Program-made: the position numbers and the translations under genes
Shown: positions 34,175 to 44,776 of the stretch, piece after piece
How positions within the stretch are numbered: the first letter of the stretch is position 1
Layout: each line of letters begins with the position of its first letter
The notes under the pieces: generated by a model
Told to the model about the DNA's origin: nothing
The model's database searches: none
What the model saw: the letters and a program-made list of their open reading frames with translations, nothing else
NCBI GenBank assembly: GCA_050949165.1
Contig: JBMNFF010000010.1
Location: forward strand, 1-64,000
DNA from: DAIOXA01 sp050949165
GTDB lineage: Bacteria; Bacillota; Proteinivoracia; UBA4975
Reading direction: 5' to 3'
DNA: 64,000 bases

Positions 34175-35020
34175 TCATTCATGCAAGGGCTGTCTCTGGG
34201 GACGCCGGAGAGTAAAGCTCAAGCAGTGGCTATACCCGCACTGCCGGGCATAGTCCCAGGCTTCGGCCTGATACATCCCGGCATGTTCGGGATAATGGGC
34301 GTCGGAGCCAAAGGTCAGCTCCACCCCCTCCCGGCAGAAAATATCTAAGAGTTGGGGATCAGGGCAGAAGTTGGGGGAATATCCCCTGTAGCGAAAGGCG
34401 GTGTTCACTTCTGCCGCCACTCCATTCTCAGCCAGCACCCGGGCCAGCCGGATCCAGCCCTGCTCTGGCCAGGGCTGGGGGCAGAAGCCGTAAACCTTAA
34501 TGGCATCGGCGTGGCCCAGGATGTCAAAGCATCGTGATTGGACGCCATCCCTGAGGATATCTATGTATCGATGCCAGACCGCCTGAACATCCCGGCCCTG
34601 CCAGGTGTCCGGCCAGACATCGTAGACCCATCCATCCAGCCAGTGTACCGACCCGATGATGTAATCCCATGGCCAGGGCCCCAAGAGTTCCTGAACCAGT
34701 TGGGCGTTGCCGGGAAACCAGTCCAATTCCAAGCCAATCTTAACCTTCCCCTCCCGGCGCAGGGGCAGGAGCAAGTTAAAGTAATCCTCCAGGCGCCACT
34801 TACCAGCCTTGGCGAAAAACCACTCATGCTGCCTTCGCCCCAGAGGCGTCTTATCTGAGCCGATTTTGCCCTCATACAGCGGCAACAATTCGGCAAAGAG
34901 GTAGCTATGCTCAGCTATTCCATACTCTGTAACACCCCTGGCCTCGGCCTGGGTCAGGAATTGCTCCAGCCAGGACCGGTCCAGGCTGCCCTTCTCCAGA
35001 TGGTTGTGGTAATCCAGCAT
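34175..35020 (-). CDS. PHP-domain phosphatase, histidinol-phosphatase (HisJ) type
   Basis: The 281-residue protein begins LDYHNHLEKGS with the first PHP metal ligands, followed by YGIAEHSYLF, KIGLELDWF, IIGSVHWLDGW, DILGHADAIK and FGSDAHYPEHAG, the complete set of metal-binding histidines and acids. The insert and length match HisK/HisJ histidinol-phosphatases, but paralogues of unknown specificity are frequent and no his genes are adjacent. The third of three tandem ATG codons (35020) is best spaced from GGGAGG. Confidence 0.8.
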   Translation of the reverse strand: MLDYHNHLEKGSLDRSWLEQFLTQAEARGVTEYGIAEHSYLFAELLPLYEGKIGSDKTPLGRRQHEWFFAKAGKWRLEDYFNLLLPLRREGKVKIGLELDWFPGNAQLVQELLGPWPWDYIIGSVHWLDGWVYDVWPDTWQGRDVQAVWHRYIDILRDGVQSRCFDILGHADAIKVYGFCPQPWPEQGWIRLARVLAENGVAAEVNTAFRYRGYSPNFCPDPQLLDIFCREGVELTFGSDAHYPEHAGMYQAEAWDYARQCGYSHCLSFTLRRPQRQPLHE

Positions 35021-35049
35021 CATCATCCCTCCCAGGCAATTATAGCAAA

Positions 35050-35067
35050 AGCGGCCCGATGGCCGCT
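35050..35067 (-). terminator. Terminator of the three-gene flavoprotein operon
   Basis: AGCGGCC and GGCCGCT pair around CGAT, followed by TTTTGC on the minus strand, at the stop of the DUF1667 gene. Confidence 0.7.
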
Positions 35068-35410
35068 AAATTTTTCCTACGGTGCGGGCGGCGGTGAGCT
35101 TAACCCCCGTTCCCGCCAGGTCGGGGCAAATTACCTGCCCCATTTTTACCGGGGCCGTGACCCGCAGGCGCTTGGCGTGGCTCAGGCAGTCCATGAGCTT
35201 GGCCTTGGGCACCGGGGTCTGGGTGCGCACCGGCAGCAACTCCAATTCCCCGGCTTCCAGGGCCACGGTGGTGGTCAGCATCCGCACGGGGTTGTCCAGC
35301 TCCGCCCGGGCCCAATCCCTGCCCCGGGGGCAACGGTGGCCGCTGATTTCCCCGGAATCCACCGTCAGTTTACAGCCCATGGGGCAGACGATACAGGTCA
35401 TGGTTTTCAC
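35066..35410 (-). CDS. DUF1667 domain protein
   Basis: The 114-residue protein begins MTCIVCPMGCKLTV and has a third cysteine region in ISGHRCPRGRDWA, the cysteine-rich part of DUF1667, followed by NPVRMLTTTV and VPVRTQTPVPKAKL. It overlaps the preceding flavoprotein gene by four bases (ATGA). DUF1667 is almost always encoded with a GlpA/GlpO-like and an NADH-oxidase-like flavoprotein, as here, and probably is the iron-sulphur subunit of the complex. Confidence 0.88.
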   Translation of the reverse strand: MKTMTCIVCPMGCKLTVDSGEISGHRCPRGRDWARAELDNPVRMLTTTVALEAGELELLPVRTQTPVPKAKLMDCLSHAKRLRVTAPVKMGQVICPDLAGTGVKLTAARTVGKI

Positions 35411-36654
35411 CTTTCCTCACCTCGACACAGTATTTCCAGGTCCCCGCTGCCGGAGATGCTGGCGGCAGGGACTGTTATTTCCACCATTTCTGCCGGCAAG
35501 GCCAGGGGGCGCACCCGACGCAGGATTTGCTCCCCGCCGCTGCGGAGTATGAATTCCGGCTTGTGCAGGGGCTTCCTGACCCGGAGGAGCAGGGTCACGT
35601 CCTCTTCCACCGGTAAGCTGATGCGCTGAGGGACCACATAGCTGACATTCTCGCCGGCCATGAGGGAAATGGCCGGGCCGCGCCGGCGCCGGGCCAGCCA
35701 GCGGGCCGCCCCCGCCGCCGCCCGGCGGCTCTCCAGGGTGACGAAGTCTACCAGGTCGTGGACATGGACCACATTGCCGCAGGCGAAGACTCCGTCGACG
35801 CTGGTGTGCAGGTACTGGTCCACCACCGGCCCGTTGCCCCGGGGATCCATGGCCACCCCCAGCTGCCGGGACAGCTCGTTTTCCGGAATCAGGCCCACCG
35901 AGAGGAGAAGCAGATCACAGGGAATGTAGTGCTCACTGCCCGGTATGGGCTCAAGCCTCTCATCCACCCTTGCCAGGGTCACGCCCTCCAGGCGCTTGCT
36001 GCCGTGGATGTTGACCACGGTATGGCTGAGCAGGAGGGGTATATTGAAATCATCCAGGCACTGGGCGATGTTCCTGGCCAGGCCGTTGGACCAGGGCAGG
36101 ATCTCCGCCACTGCCTCCACCTTGGCCCCTTCCAGGGTCAACCTCCGGGCCATGATCAGCCCGATGTCCCCGGAGCCCAGGATGACTGCCCTCCGGCCCG
36201 GCAAATAGCCCTCGATATTGATCAGGCGCTGGGCCGCCCCGGCGGTGTACACCCCCGCCGGCCTGGCGCCGGGGATGTTGATGGCGCCCCGGGTCCGCTC
36301 CCGGCAGCCCATGGCCAGGATAATGGCCTGGGCCCGGATCTCGTGAACCCCTTTGACGTTGATGGCCCGGACCAGACCGGGCTCCACCTCCATGACCATT
36401 GTGTCGGTCATGACCTCAATGCCCTCCTCCTGCAGAGCATCGATGAAGCGCTGGGCATATTCCACCCCGGTCAGTTCCTGGCCGAAGAGGTGCAGGCCGA
36501 AGCCGTTGTGAATGCACTGTTGGAGGATGCCCCCCAGGAATTTGTCCCGCTCGATGATGAGGATGTCCCTAATGCCCAAAGCATGGGCCTCCAGGGCCGC
36601 CCCCATTCCCGCAGGCCCCCCTCCCACTATGACCAGCTGGCGGCTAATTTTCAT
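35407..36654 (-). CDS. NAD(P)/FAD-dependent oxidoreductase subunit
   Basis: The 415-residue protein has an FAD-binding VIVGGGPAGMGAALEAHALG motif at the N-terminus and a second dinucleotide fold around GRRAVILGSGDIGLIMARRLTLEG for NAD(P)H, with FACGNVVHVHDLVD near the C-terminus contacting FAD. It is like the NADH-oxidase partner of the GlpA-type dehydrogenase. ATG 36654 lies eight bases after GGGAGG and overlaps the upstream gene by 11 bases. It would pass electrons between NAD(H) and the partner flavoprotein. Confidence 0.87.
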   Translation of the reverse strand: MKISRQLVIVGGGPAGMGAALEAHALGIRDILIIERDKFLGGILQQCIHNGFGLHLFGQELTGVEYAQRFIDALQEEGIEVMTDTMVMEVEPGLVRAINVKGVHEIRAQAIILAMGCRERTRGAINIPGARPAGVYTAGAAQRLINIEGYLPGRRAVILGSGDIGLIMARRLTLEGAKVEAVAEILPWSNGLARNIAQCLDDFNIPLLLSHTVVNIHGSKRLEGVTLARVDERLEPIPGSEHYIPCDLLLLSVGLIPENELSRQLGVAMDPRGNGPVVDQYLHTSVDGVFACGNVVHVHDLVDFVTLESRRAAAGAARWLARRRRGPAISLMAGENVSYVVPQRISLPVEEDVTLLLRVRKPLHKPEFILRSGGEQILRRVRPLALPAEMVEITVPAASISGSGDLEILCRGEER

Positions 36655-38092
36655 CTTCGGCACCTCCCTTGTCCAGGCGCCCCACGACCATGGGGGAACC
36701 GGGACCGGACTTGGTTACCTCCTGAACGGCAATCCCCAGCTCCCGGGCCATGATGGTCAGGAGACGGGGCTGGCAGAATCCGCCCTGACAGCGGCCGCCG
36801 CCGGCCCGGGTCCTCTGCTTGATTCCGTCCAATGTGGTGGCGGGGACGGGGCTGTGCAGGACGTCGACAATTTCCCCCTCGCTGACTCCTTCGCAGCGGC
36901 AGATTATCCGCCCATACAGGGGATTGCGCTGGATCCAGCGCTCCCGTTCCAGCAAAGGCAAATCTCGCAGGCGCAGAACCGTGCGGCTGTCTCGATACTC
37001 CTGCTTGTACTCGCAGGGAATGAGTCCTGCCACCAGGCCGGCCAATTTTTCGCCGATGGCCGGAGCGGCCGTCAAGCCCGGGGATTGAATGCCCCCGGCG
37101 TCGATCCAGCCCTGGATCCGGGCAGAACTGCGGATGACAAAATCCCCGTCGCCGGGCACCGCCCGGAGGCCCGCAAAGGATGTTATTGCCCGGTGCAGGG
37201 GCAGGTCGGGGAAAAGGGCCAGGGCTCCGGCCCGGACTTGCGCCAACCCCTCCCGGGTGGTGGATATGTCCTCCCTGTCCTGAACATCCACTGCGGTGGG
37301 GCCCGCCAGGATATTTCCGTCCACCGTGGGCAGGACCAGGATTCCCTTGCTCTTGGGAGTGGGCAGGGGAAAGACGGTGTGCCTGACCCAGCCGTCCAGC
37401 TCCTTGTCCAGGAGCAGGTACTCGCCCTTGCGGGGGAAGATGTCGTAGCGCTCGGCCCCGGCCAGGCGCGCCAGGAGGTCGGCATGGACGCCGGTGGCGT
37501 TGATGACGACCCGGGCCCCCAGCTTGCCAGCTGATGTCTCCAGGCCCAGGATGCTGTCCCCTTCCGTCAGCACCCCCGTCACCCGGGTGTTGAACATAAA
37601 GGTGACTCCGTTGGCGGCGGCCACTTCGGCAAAGGCCAGGGTCGTCTCCCAGGGGGAGATCAGACCTGCCGAGGGGGCATAGAGGGCGGCAACCACGTCT
37701 TGGGAGAGGTTGGGCTCCCGGTTCAGCACTTCGTCCCGCCCCAGGATGACCAGGTCCGGCACGCCATTGGCCCGGCCTCGGTGCAGCAACTCTCTGAGCT
37801 GCTCCTCCTCCCCCTCCCGGGCCACCACCAGGGAGCCGTTCCTCCAGAAGGGCACCCCCAGCTTTCGACAGAGGCTGGGGTACATGGCATTGCCCTGGAC
37901 GTTAAGGTCCGCCATCAAGGTCCCGGGCTGGGGATCGTAGCCGGCATGGATAATGCCGCTATTGGCCCGGCTGGTAGCCATAGCCACATCCGGCCCCTGC
38001 TCCACCACCAACACCTTAAGTTGGTATCTGGACAGAGTATAGGCCGCCGCACATCCCGTAATCCCCGCTCCAATGATAATTACATCCTGCAT
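36644..38092 (-). CDS. GlpA/GlpO-like FAD oxidoreductase with BFD-type 2Fe-2S domain
   Basis: The 482-residue product opens with VIIIGAGITGCAAAYTLSRY, a DAO/glycerol-3-phosphate dehydrogenase FAD site, and continues with SRANSGIIHAGYD and FAGLRAVPGDGDFVI. The C-terminal 80 residues carry four cysteines (CRCEGVSEGEIV .. GGGRCQGGFC) that bind a 2Fe-2S cluster as in BFD-like domains. The gene set with an NADH-oxidase-like protein and DUF1667 is that of the clostridial and Thermotoga glycerol-3-phosphate type dehydrogenases. ATG 38092 has a GGGAGTGGGG site; the longer frame runs through a terminator. Confidence 0.86.
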   Translation of the reverse strand: MQDVIIIGAGITGCAAAYTLSRYQLKVLVVEQGPDVAMATSRANSGIIHAGYDPQPGTLMADLNVQGNAMYPSLCRKLGVPFWRNGSLVVAREGEEEQLRELLHRGRANGVPDLVILGRDEVLNREPNLSQDVVAALYAPSAGLISPWETTLAFAEVAAANGVTFMFNTRVTGVLTEGDSILGLETSAGKLGARVVINATGVHADLLARLAGAERYDIFPRKGEYLLLDKELDGWVRHTVFPLPTPKSKGILVLPTVDGNILAGPTAVDVQDREDISTTREGLAQVRAGALALFPDLPLHRAITSFAGLRAVPGDGDFVIRSSARIQGWIDAGGIQSPGLTAAPAIGEKLAGLVAGLIPCEYKQEYRDSRTVLRLRDLPLLERERWIQRNPLYGRIICRCEGVSEGEIVDVLHSPVPATTLDGIKQRTRAGGGRCQGGFCQPRLLTIMARELGIAVQEVTKSGPGSPMVVGRLDKGGAEDEN

Positions 38093-38123
38093 CTGCCCCA
38101 CTCCCTTGTAAGAAATCAAAAAG

Positions 38124-38157
38124 GCCGCAGCAATTACACGCAGGTAATTGTTGCGGC
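38124..38157 (-). terminator. Terminator or attenuator in front of the flavoprotein operon
   Basis: A 14-bp stem with one mismatch (GCCGCA.CAATTAC / GTAATTGCTGCGGC) and T5 on the minus strand lies about 80 bases after the MATE gene stop and 32 bases before the operon's first start. It may only end the MATE transcript, or gate read-through. Confidence 0.65.
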
Positions 38158-38239
38158 TCTCCATATCTCAGCCGAATTCCTCGCCCAAGTATTCTGTTTA
38201 CTACATTGTACTCCATGGGCGGAAAAATGGCAAGGGCAA

Positions 38240-39625
38240 CTAGGCCTCCACCCGGATTTCTGTATCCAGCCAGGCGCCCCGGCGCTGCCAGATGTAGAGG
38301 ATCAGCCACTCTACCACTACCGAAAGGGCGATGGCCCACCAGATTCCATCCACCGGCCAGCCCAGGACCAGGGTGCCGATGGCGGCCATGGGCAGTTTGA
38401 CCAGCCAATTGGCGATAAAGCCGGCCCAAAAGGTGGGCATGGTGTAGCCCGCCCCCTTGAAGATTCCCCCCAGAACGCTGCTGCTGGCGCCCAGGATCAG
38501 GCCCAGGCTGCAAATCCTCACATAGCCGATGCCGGCGGCCATGGCTACCGGGTCATCGCCCAGGAAAAAGGCGTTGATGGGCACCGCCAGGGCATAGTAC
38601 AGCCCCCCGATGACCGCCTGGACGGCGATTCCCATATAGATCAGGCGCCGGGCCGCCAAGCGGGCCAGGGACTTGTCACCGCTGCCCAGCACCTGCCCCG
38701 TCAAGGTGGTGGCGGCCACTGAGAGCCCGCTGATAAACACGAAGATCAGGCCGATTATGCGCTGACCGGCGCCAAAGGCGGCGGCAGGGGCTTCGCCATA
38801 GCCGCTCATGACCAGCCAGAACATCACCGTTCCCGTGGAGGAGCGGGCGGCCGACTGCAGGCAGGCCGGCATGCCGATTCTGAGGATGGCGGCCATGATG
38901 GAAGGGCTGAAGGGAACAAAGAGGGTGGTGACGCCCAGCTCCCGCCGCCGAAACAGGATGACGAGCAAGGCAAACATGGCCAGGGCATTGGCCAGGGTGG
39001 TAGCCCAAGCCGCACCCAGCACCCCCAGTTTGGGCAAACCGAGCCAGCCAAAGATCAGGATTGGGTCCAAAACCATGTTGAGAAGGTTGGCAGCCATCAT
39101 CACCAGCATTGGAGTGAGGGTATCTCCAATGCCCTGGAGGGCGGCGCCGGCGGAGACAGAGCCAAAGGTGAAGACCAAGCCCAGGACCGTGACATACAAG
39201 TAATCCACTGCCAGGGGCAGAATCGTTACATCATCGGTAAACAGAGCCAGGAGGGGTTCGGCAAAGGCGGCAGCCAGTCCGCCGATGAGCCCCGCCATGG
39301 CCAGCCCCAGCCAAAAGCTGTGGGCGATAATGCGGGACATGAACTTGCGCTCCCCCGCTCCCTCAAAGCGGGCAATCATGGATACGGTGCCGATGCTGAT
39401 GGCCTCTGTGAGGGACATGAACAGCCAGAGCAGGGATCCGGCCAGAGCCGGAATGGAGACCAGGACCGCCCCCAGGCGGCTGACCCAAAAGGTATCCACC
39501 AGGCTAAAGCACATGTGTAAAGCCTGGCCTACCATCACCGGCCAGGCCAGCTTCCAGATATCCTTGTTCAGTGAAGCAGAGGTCAATTTCAGCAGGCGAG
39601 GCTGAGCGATTTCAGACACGGGCAT
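38240..39625 (-). CDS. MATE-family multidrug efflux transporter
   Basis: The 461-residue protein has 12 predicted membrane segments and the two-fold MATE layout: WPVMVGQALHMCFSLVDTFWVSRLG in the first half, AALQGIGDTLTPM and a repeated FFLGDDPVAMAAG..SVLGGIFKGAGYT in the second. It would export drugs or metabolites against Na+ or H+. The start at 39625 follows GGGAGAGAG; the frame extends upstream into the preceding gene's terminator and is not coding there. Confidence 0.92.
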   Translation of the reverse strand: MPVSEIAQPRLLKLTSASLNKDIWKLAWPVMVGQALHMCFSLVDTFWVSRLGAVLVSIPALAGSLLWLFMSLTEAISIGTVSMIARFEGAGERKFMSRIIAHSFWLGLAMAGLIGGLAAAFAEPLLALFTDDVTILPLAVDYLYVTVLGLVFTFGSVSAGAALQGIGDTLTPMLVMMAANLLNMVLDPILIFGWLGLPKLGVLGAAWATTLANALAMFALLVILFRRRELGVTTLFVPFSPSIMAAILRIGMPACLQSAARSSTGTVMFWLVMSGYGEAPAAAFGAGQRIIGLIFVFISGLSVAATTLTGQVLGSGDKSLARLAARRLIYMGIAVQAVIGGLYYALAVPINAFFLGDDPVAMAAGIGYVRICSLGLILGASSSVLGGIFKGAGYTMPTFWAGFIANWLVKLPMAAIGTLVLGWPVDGIWWAIALSVVVEWLILYIWQRRGAWLDTEIRVEA

Positions 39626-39649
39626 CACACTCTCTCCCAGAAGTAAAAA

Positions 39650-39667
39650 CCCGGGATTACTCCCGGG
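39650..39667 (-). terminator. Terminator overlapping the GNAT gene stop
   Basis: CCCGGGA and TCCCGGG pair around GTAA (which holds the stop) and are followed by T5 on the minus strand. Confidence 0.75.
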
Positions 39668-40532
39668 GCAGAGCCAGTGGCAAGACCTCTTTTTCCATGA
39701 CCAACCAGCGGTCGGCGACATGGTTTTCCACACAATGCTCCAGGTAAGGCTTGGCATCCCCATAGGTGTCGGCGGGGACAGCCGAGGTCAGGAATTGACA
39801 ATCGCATTCTTTGGAGCAGATGATGCCCTGGAGCAGTTCCAAAATCACGTGGGGACGGGCATCCACATAGCGCAGGACCATGGTATCCCCCTGACAGCTG
39901 GCAACAGCAACCCCCGCCACCATTTCACCCTCCTGGCAAACATAGACCTGGCCCTCGGCCAGCAGTTTGGCCAGGTAGGCCTTGGTAAAGCCTCGAAGGG
40001 TATAGTCGCCGCCAAAGATCAGGCCTTCGCTGCGGCGGTAGGTCAAGCTGTACTGCAGATAATCCCAGATTTCATCCAGCAAAGCGGGAGCCGCCGGCTC
40101 GATGAGTTCGGCCGAGCAGAACTTCTTGCGCAGCTTTTCCCGGTATGCCACCACCCAACTCCCCCGCCGCTCAAAATCCAGATTGCGCTGGAGGGCGGCT
40201 TGGGTTTCCCAGTTTTCTGCGGAAGTGAGGGTGCGCACGATATTGCAGCCCCGCTCCTGGGCCAAATGGAGCAAGGCGATAACAAATTGCCGTCCCAAGG
40301 ATTCCTTGCGGTACTCTGGCCGCAACCTGATGCCCAAGATTTGCGCTTCTGTGGGGGCCGGGAAGGTCAAACAGCAAAAGCCGATGACAGTCCCGTCAGC
40401 CTCTGCTATGTACAGGCTTCCCTGCTGCATCCAGGTGTTGTGCATCAGGTGAACCAAGTTGGAATCATAATGCTTGCTAATCTCGGAAATGACAGTCCGG
40501 TCGGTTTCAGTGGCTTGGCGAACACTTAACAA
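39657..40532 (-). CDS. GNAT-family acetyltransferase
   Basis: The 291-residue protein has a GNAT domain in its first 140 residues: LYIAEADGTVIGFCCLTF, LGIRLRPEYRKESLGRQFVIALLHLA with the acetyl-CoA loop, and ENWETQAALQRNLDF. The C-terminal half (VYVCQEGEMVAGVAVASC, ..) looks like a second, diverged acetyltransferase fold. The TTG start is eight bases after GGGAGG, which overlaps the stop of the hydrolase gene, so the two genes are coupled. Substrate unknown. Confidence 0.82.
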   Translation of the reverse strand: MLSVRQATETDRTVISEISKHYDSNLVHLMHNTWMQQGSLYIAEADGTVIGFCCLTFPAPTEAQILGIRLRPEYRKESLGRQFVIALLHLAQERGCNIVRTLTSAENWETQAALQRNLDFERRGSWVVAYREKLRKKFCSAELIEPAAPALLDEIWDYLQYSLTYRRSEGLIFGGDYTLRGFTKAYLAKLLAEGQVYVCQEGEMVAGVAVASCQGDTMVLRYVDARPHVILELLQGIICSKECDCQFLTSAVPADTYGDAKPYLEHCVENHVADRWLVMEKEVLPLALPRE

Positions 40533-40534
40533 TG

Positions 40535-41272
40535 CTATTCCCTCCCTGTCCTGGACGAAATGAACTGCTCAACTCTGCTGCAGATCTGAGGAGACGCCGA
40601 CTCCAGCAACAACATATGGCCTCCCCCTTCCACAATGTACAACTCTTTATCGGAGGCAGACAATTTATCGTATATGTACATGGCGCTCCGCACTTCTATG
40701 GTGCCATCGGCGCTGCCCTGCACCACCAGGGTGGGGACTTCAATCCCGGCGTAGGCAGCCTTGGCCCTCCTAATCAAGGTATTTAAATCGGCGACGTTTT
40801 TTACCGCCACCCGCTGATACCGCCATGAAGGAAAGCGCAGTTCCTGAGCCTTGCCCAGTTCGGCATATTTTTGAAAGTACTGGAGTATCCCGGCATACCG
40901 CGCCCGCCATGGCCGGGGCCAGATGGGTGCGGCCAGGGAAATTAGACCCTGGACCGGATTGCGGGCGGCCGCCAGGGCGGCCAGGGTTCCACCCATGGAG
41001 AAGCCTACCAGCCACACTCGGGGACATCGCCCCTGCAGTTCCGCCAATTGGTCCTCCACCGCAGCCAACCAGTCTCCGGCGCCGTACCCTGCCATATCCT
41101 CATAACTGGTGCCGTGACCGGGAAGGAGCACTTCCTGGACGGTGTATCCGTGCTGGTGCAAATGCTTGGTCAAGGGCCGCACATCCAGGGGGCAACTGGT
41201 AAAACCGTGTATCAACAGGCAACCGGTGCCGCCCCCGGCCAGGGATAGCGGCGGAAATTTTACCCGGGGCAT
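40535..41272 (-). CDS. Alpha/beta hydrolase, carboxylesterase type
   Basis: The 245-residue protein resembles Est30/YvaK-type esterases: GCLLIHGFTSCPLDVRPL with the oxyanion loop, LPGHGTSYEDM, the nucleophile elbow GFSMGG, and Asp in VVQGSADGTIEVRSA and His in EGGGHMLLLE completing the triad. It likely hydrolyses small esters in the cytosol. The stop is shared with the ribosome site of the following acetyltransferase. Confidence 0.9.
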   Translation of the reverse strand: MPRVKFPPLSLAGGGTGCLLIHGFTSCPLDVRPLTKHLHQHGYTVQEVLLPGHGTSYEDMAGYGAGDWLAAVEDQLAELQGRCPRVWLVGFSMGGTLAALAAARNPVQGLISLAAPIWPRPWRARYAGILQYFQKYAELGKAQELRFPSWRYQRVAVKNVADLNTLIRRAKAAYAGIEVPTLVVQGSADGTIEVRSAMYIYDKLSASDKELYIVEGGGHMLLLESASPQICSRVEQFISSRTGRE

Positions 41273-41333
41273 CCCGACACCCCCTTCTTAACATTATACC
41301 CTGAGGGCAAAAAATAGACAACATACCGCGGAA

Positions 41334-41395
41334 CCGCGACAGCGGGGACGTTTCAGTTTGTCGCGCGACAGGTTGTAACGTCCCCGCTGTCGCGG
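41334..41395. repeat. GTCCCC/TGTCGC repeat, copy A (19-bp inverted arms)
   Basis: CCGCGACAGCGGGGACGTT (41334-41352) is the exact complement of 41377-41395. The 24-base loop includes TGTCGCGCGACA. It shares its GCGACA..GTCCCC..TGTCGC words with copies near 42256 and 55150. Confidence 0.75.
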
Positions 41396-41424
41396 GGCAA
41401 AAAAACAGCAGCCACAGCTGCTGT

Positions 41425-42132
41425 CTAGGCATACTCTTTCTGAATCAGTTCAATGGACCGGGTTATCATGGGATACCAGCGCTCCACCACCTCATACCGG
41501 GCCAAAACCCGGCTCAGCATCTCCTCTTGGCTCAGGCCCAGGGCAGTCCAGTCCAGCACGTCCTGGATATACCTGTCCAGCCACTCCCGCTGCTGGGCCA
41601 GCAGTTCCTTGCCGCCCTGGGGACCGTGGCCAGGCACCACCGAGTCCACCGCCCACCCTTGCATCTCGGTCAAAGCAGCCAGCCAGGCGCGGAACTCGGC
41701 ATCGCCCATATAGGGCATCCGACCGGCAAAGATCAGGTCGCCGGTAAAGAGGAGTTTGCGCTCTGGAAAATAGATCACCGCACTTCCAGGGCTGTGCCCG
41801 CCGAAATGCTTGAGCAGCACCGGCTCGCTTAGGTAGAGCTCCATTTCCCGGGAAAAAACCAGGTTGGGCAATGCCGGGACATCGTCCTTCTCCATTTTCT
41901 TCCGGGCCGCTGCTGAACTGATGACGGGACAGGTAAAGAGAGAATTGCCCGCCAGGTGGTCGTGGTGCTCGTGGGTGTTGATGACATAGAGAACTTGGCC
42001 GTGCTTTGCCGCTTCAGCCAGCACTTCCCGAGCACCCTGGGGGTCAACCGAGGTATCGATCACCAGCACCCCCTCGGGCAGGACCACCACCGTTGCATTG
42101 ACCCTATCTCCCAAAACAGCATGCCTGCGCAT
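41425..42132 (-). CDS. MBL-fold metallohydrolase
   Basis: The 235-residue protein has the metallo-beta-lactamase zinc set: NTHEHHDHLAG, HFGGHSPGSAVIYF, LLFTGDLIFAGRMP and VVPGHGPQGG. The nearest types are glyoxalase II-like and quinoprotein-relay-like hydrolases of the cytosol. A substrate cannot be assigned from the context. It is flanked on both sides by copies of the GTCCCC/TGTCGC repeat. Confidence 0.88.
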   Translation of the reverse strand: MRRHAVLGDRVNATVVVLPEGVLVIDTSVDPQGAREVLAEAAKHGQVLYVINTHEHHDHLAGNSLFTCPVISSAAARKKMEKDDVPALPNLVFSREMELYLSEPVLLKHFGGHSPGSAVIYFPERKLLFTGDLIFAGRMPYMGDAEFRAWLAALTEMQGWAVDSVVPGHGPQGGKELLAQQREWLDRYIQDVLDWTALGLSQEEMLSRVLARYEVVERWYPMITRSIELIQKEYA

Positions 42133-42255
42133 GGCGCCACCTCCTTCAGGGGTATTTGACAGGGAAAGGAGATTTTCCTGCCGGTCCTCTAAGTTCCCTT
42201 GCGGAAAATATCCAGAGACAGTCAGCTGGACTTACGGCGCCCGGCATTGCGGCGC

Positions 42256-42294
42256 GCGACAAAGAGAAGCGTCCCCGGTGTCGCGGGGACGCTT
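42256..42294. repeat. GTCCCC/TGTCGC repeat, copy B
   Basis: It starts GCGACAAAGAGAAGCGTCCC, continues into TGTCGC and contains an inner 10-bp stem AAGCGTCCCC/GGGGACGCTT. About 30 bases are nearly identical to copy C at 55150-55180. T4 on the plus strand makes it terminator-like, although no plus gene reads into it. Confidence 0.75.
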
Positions 42295-42302
42295 TTTATT
42301 GA

Positions 42303-44341
<2,039 letters not shown>

Positions 44342-44366
44342 TTCCAATCCTCCTTAGTATCAAAAA

Positions 44367-44404
44367 AGATACCCCAATACGGCGTTGCTTCGCCTGGAGT
44401 ATCT
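44367..44404 (-). terminator. Terminator between secG and hppA
   Basis: AGATACTCCA and TGGGGTATCT (with inner GGCG/CGCC) form a long stem followed by T6 on the minus strand, 20 bases before the hppA start. A separate GCCGCTAA/TTAGCGGC hairpin (44418-44438) overlaps the secG stop. Confidence 0.75.
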
Positions 44405-44430
44405 CCATTGTGAAGCCGCCGCTAAGGGCA

Positions 44431-44661
44431 TTAGCGGCCTACAACAAAGGCCAGAACAACTGAACTTATCATAAAAAGAATTGCAAAAGCAGTGGTAACC
44501 CTTGCCAGCTTTTCATCCAGGCCCTTTTTCTTGCCGAAAAAGGTCTGGGCGCCGCCGGCAATCGCACCCGGCATACCGGCGCTCTTGCCGGGCTGCAGCA
44601 GTACGCCTGCCACCACGCCCAATGCCAATATGGCGTGTACAATCTGCAGGGCAATTTCCAA
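44431..44661 (-). CDS. secG: Protein translocase subunit SecG
   Basis: The 76-residue product has two membrane helices (IVHAILALGVVAGVLLQP and AFAILFMISSVVLAFVV) and the GAIAGGAQTFFGKKKGLDEKL loop characteristic of SecG. It assists SecYEG in protein export. The TTG at 44661 lies eight bases after GGAGG and matches the usual length; the ORF upstream of it is not coding. It follows eno, separated by a terminator and a possible weak promoter. Confidence 0.92.
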   Translation of the reverse strand: MEIALQIVHAILALGVVAGVLLQPGKSAGMPGAIAGGAQTFFGKKKGLDEKLARVTTAFAILFMISSVVLAFVVGR

Positions 44662-44754
44662 TTTCGCCACCTCCAATATCCACTGATACCTGTACAAAAT
44701 GCATTTTATCACAGCGAATACTAAAAAACAACCTTGGGGCTCTGGGGCAAAAAA

Positions 44755-44776
44755 AGGGGCGCCGGGCGGCGCCCCT
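44755..44776 (-). terminator. Terminator of the glycolytic operon after eno
   Basis: A perfect 9-bp GC-rich stem (AGGGGCGCC/GGCGCCCCT) with a GCCC loop is followed by T7 on the minus strand. It contains the eno stop region. Confidence 0.85.

Noticed and set aside
38093..38230. Riboswitch in front of the flavoprotein operon
   Set aside because: Only a simple terminator hairpin is present; no conserved aptamer sequence was recognised.
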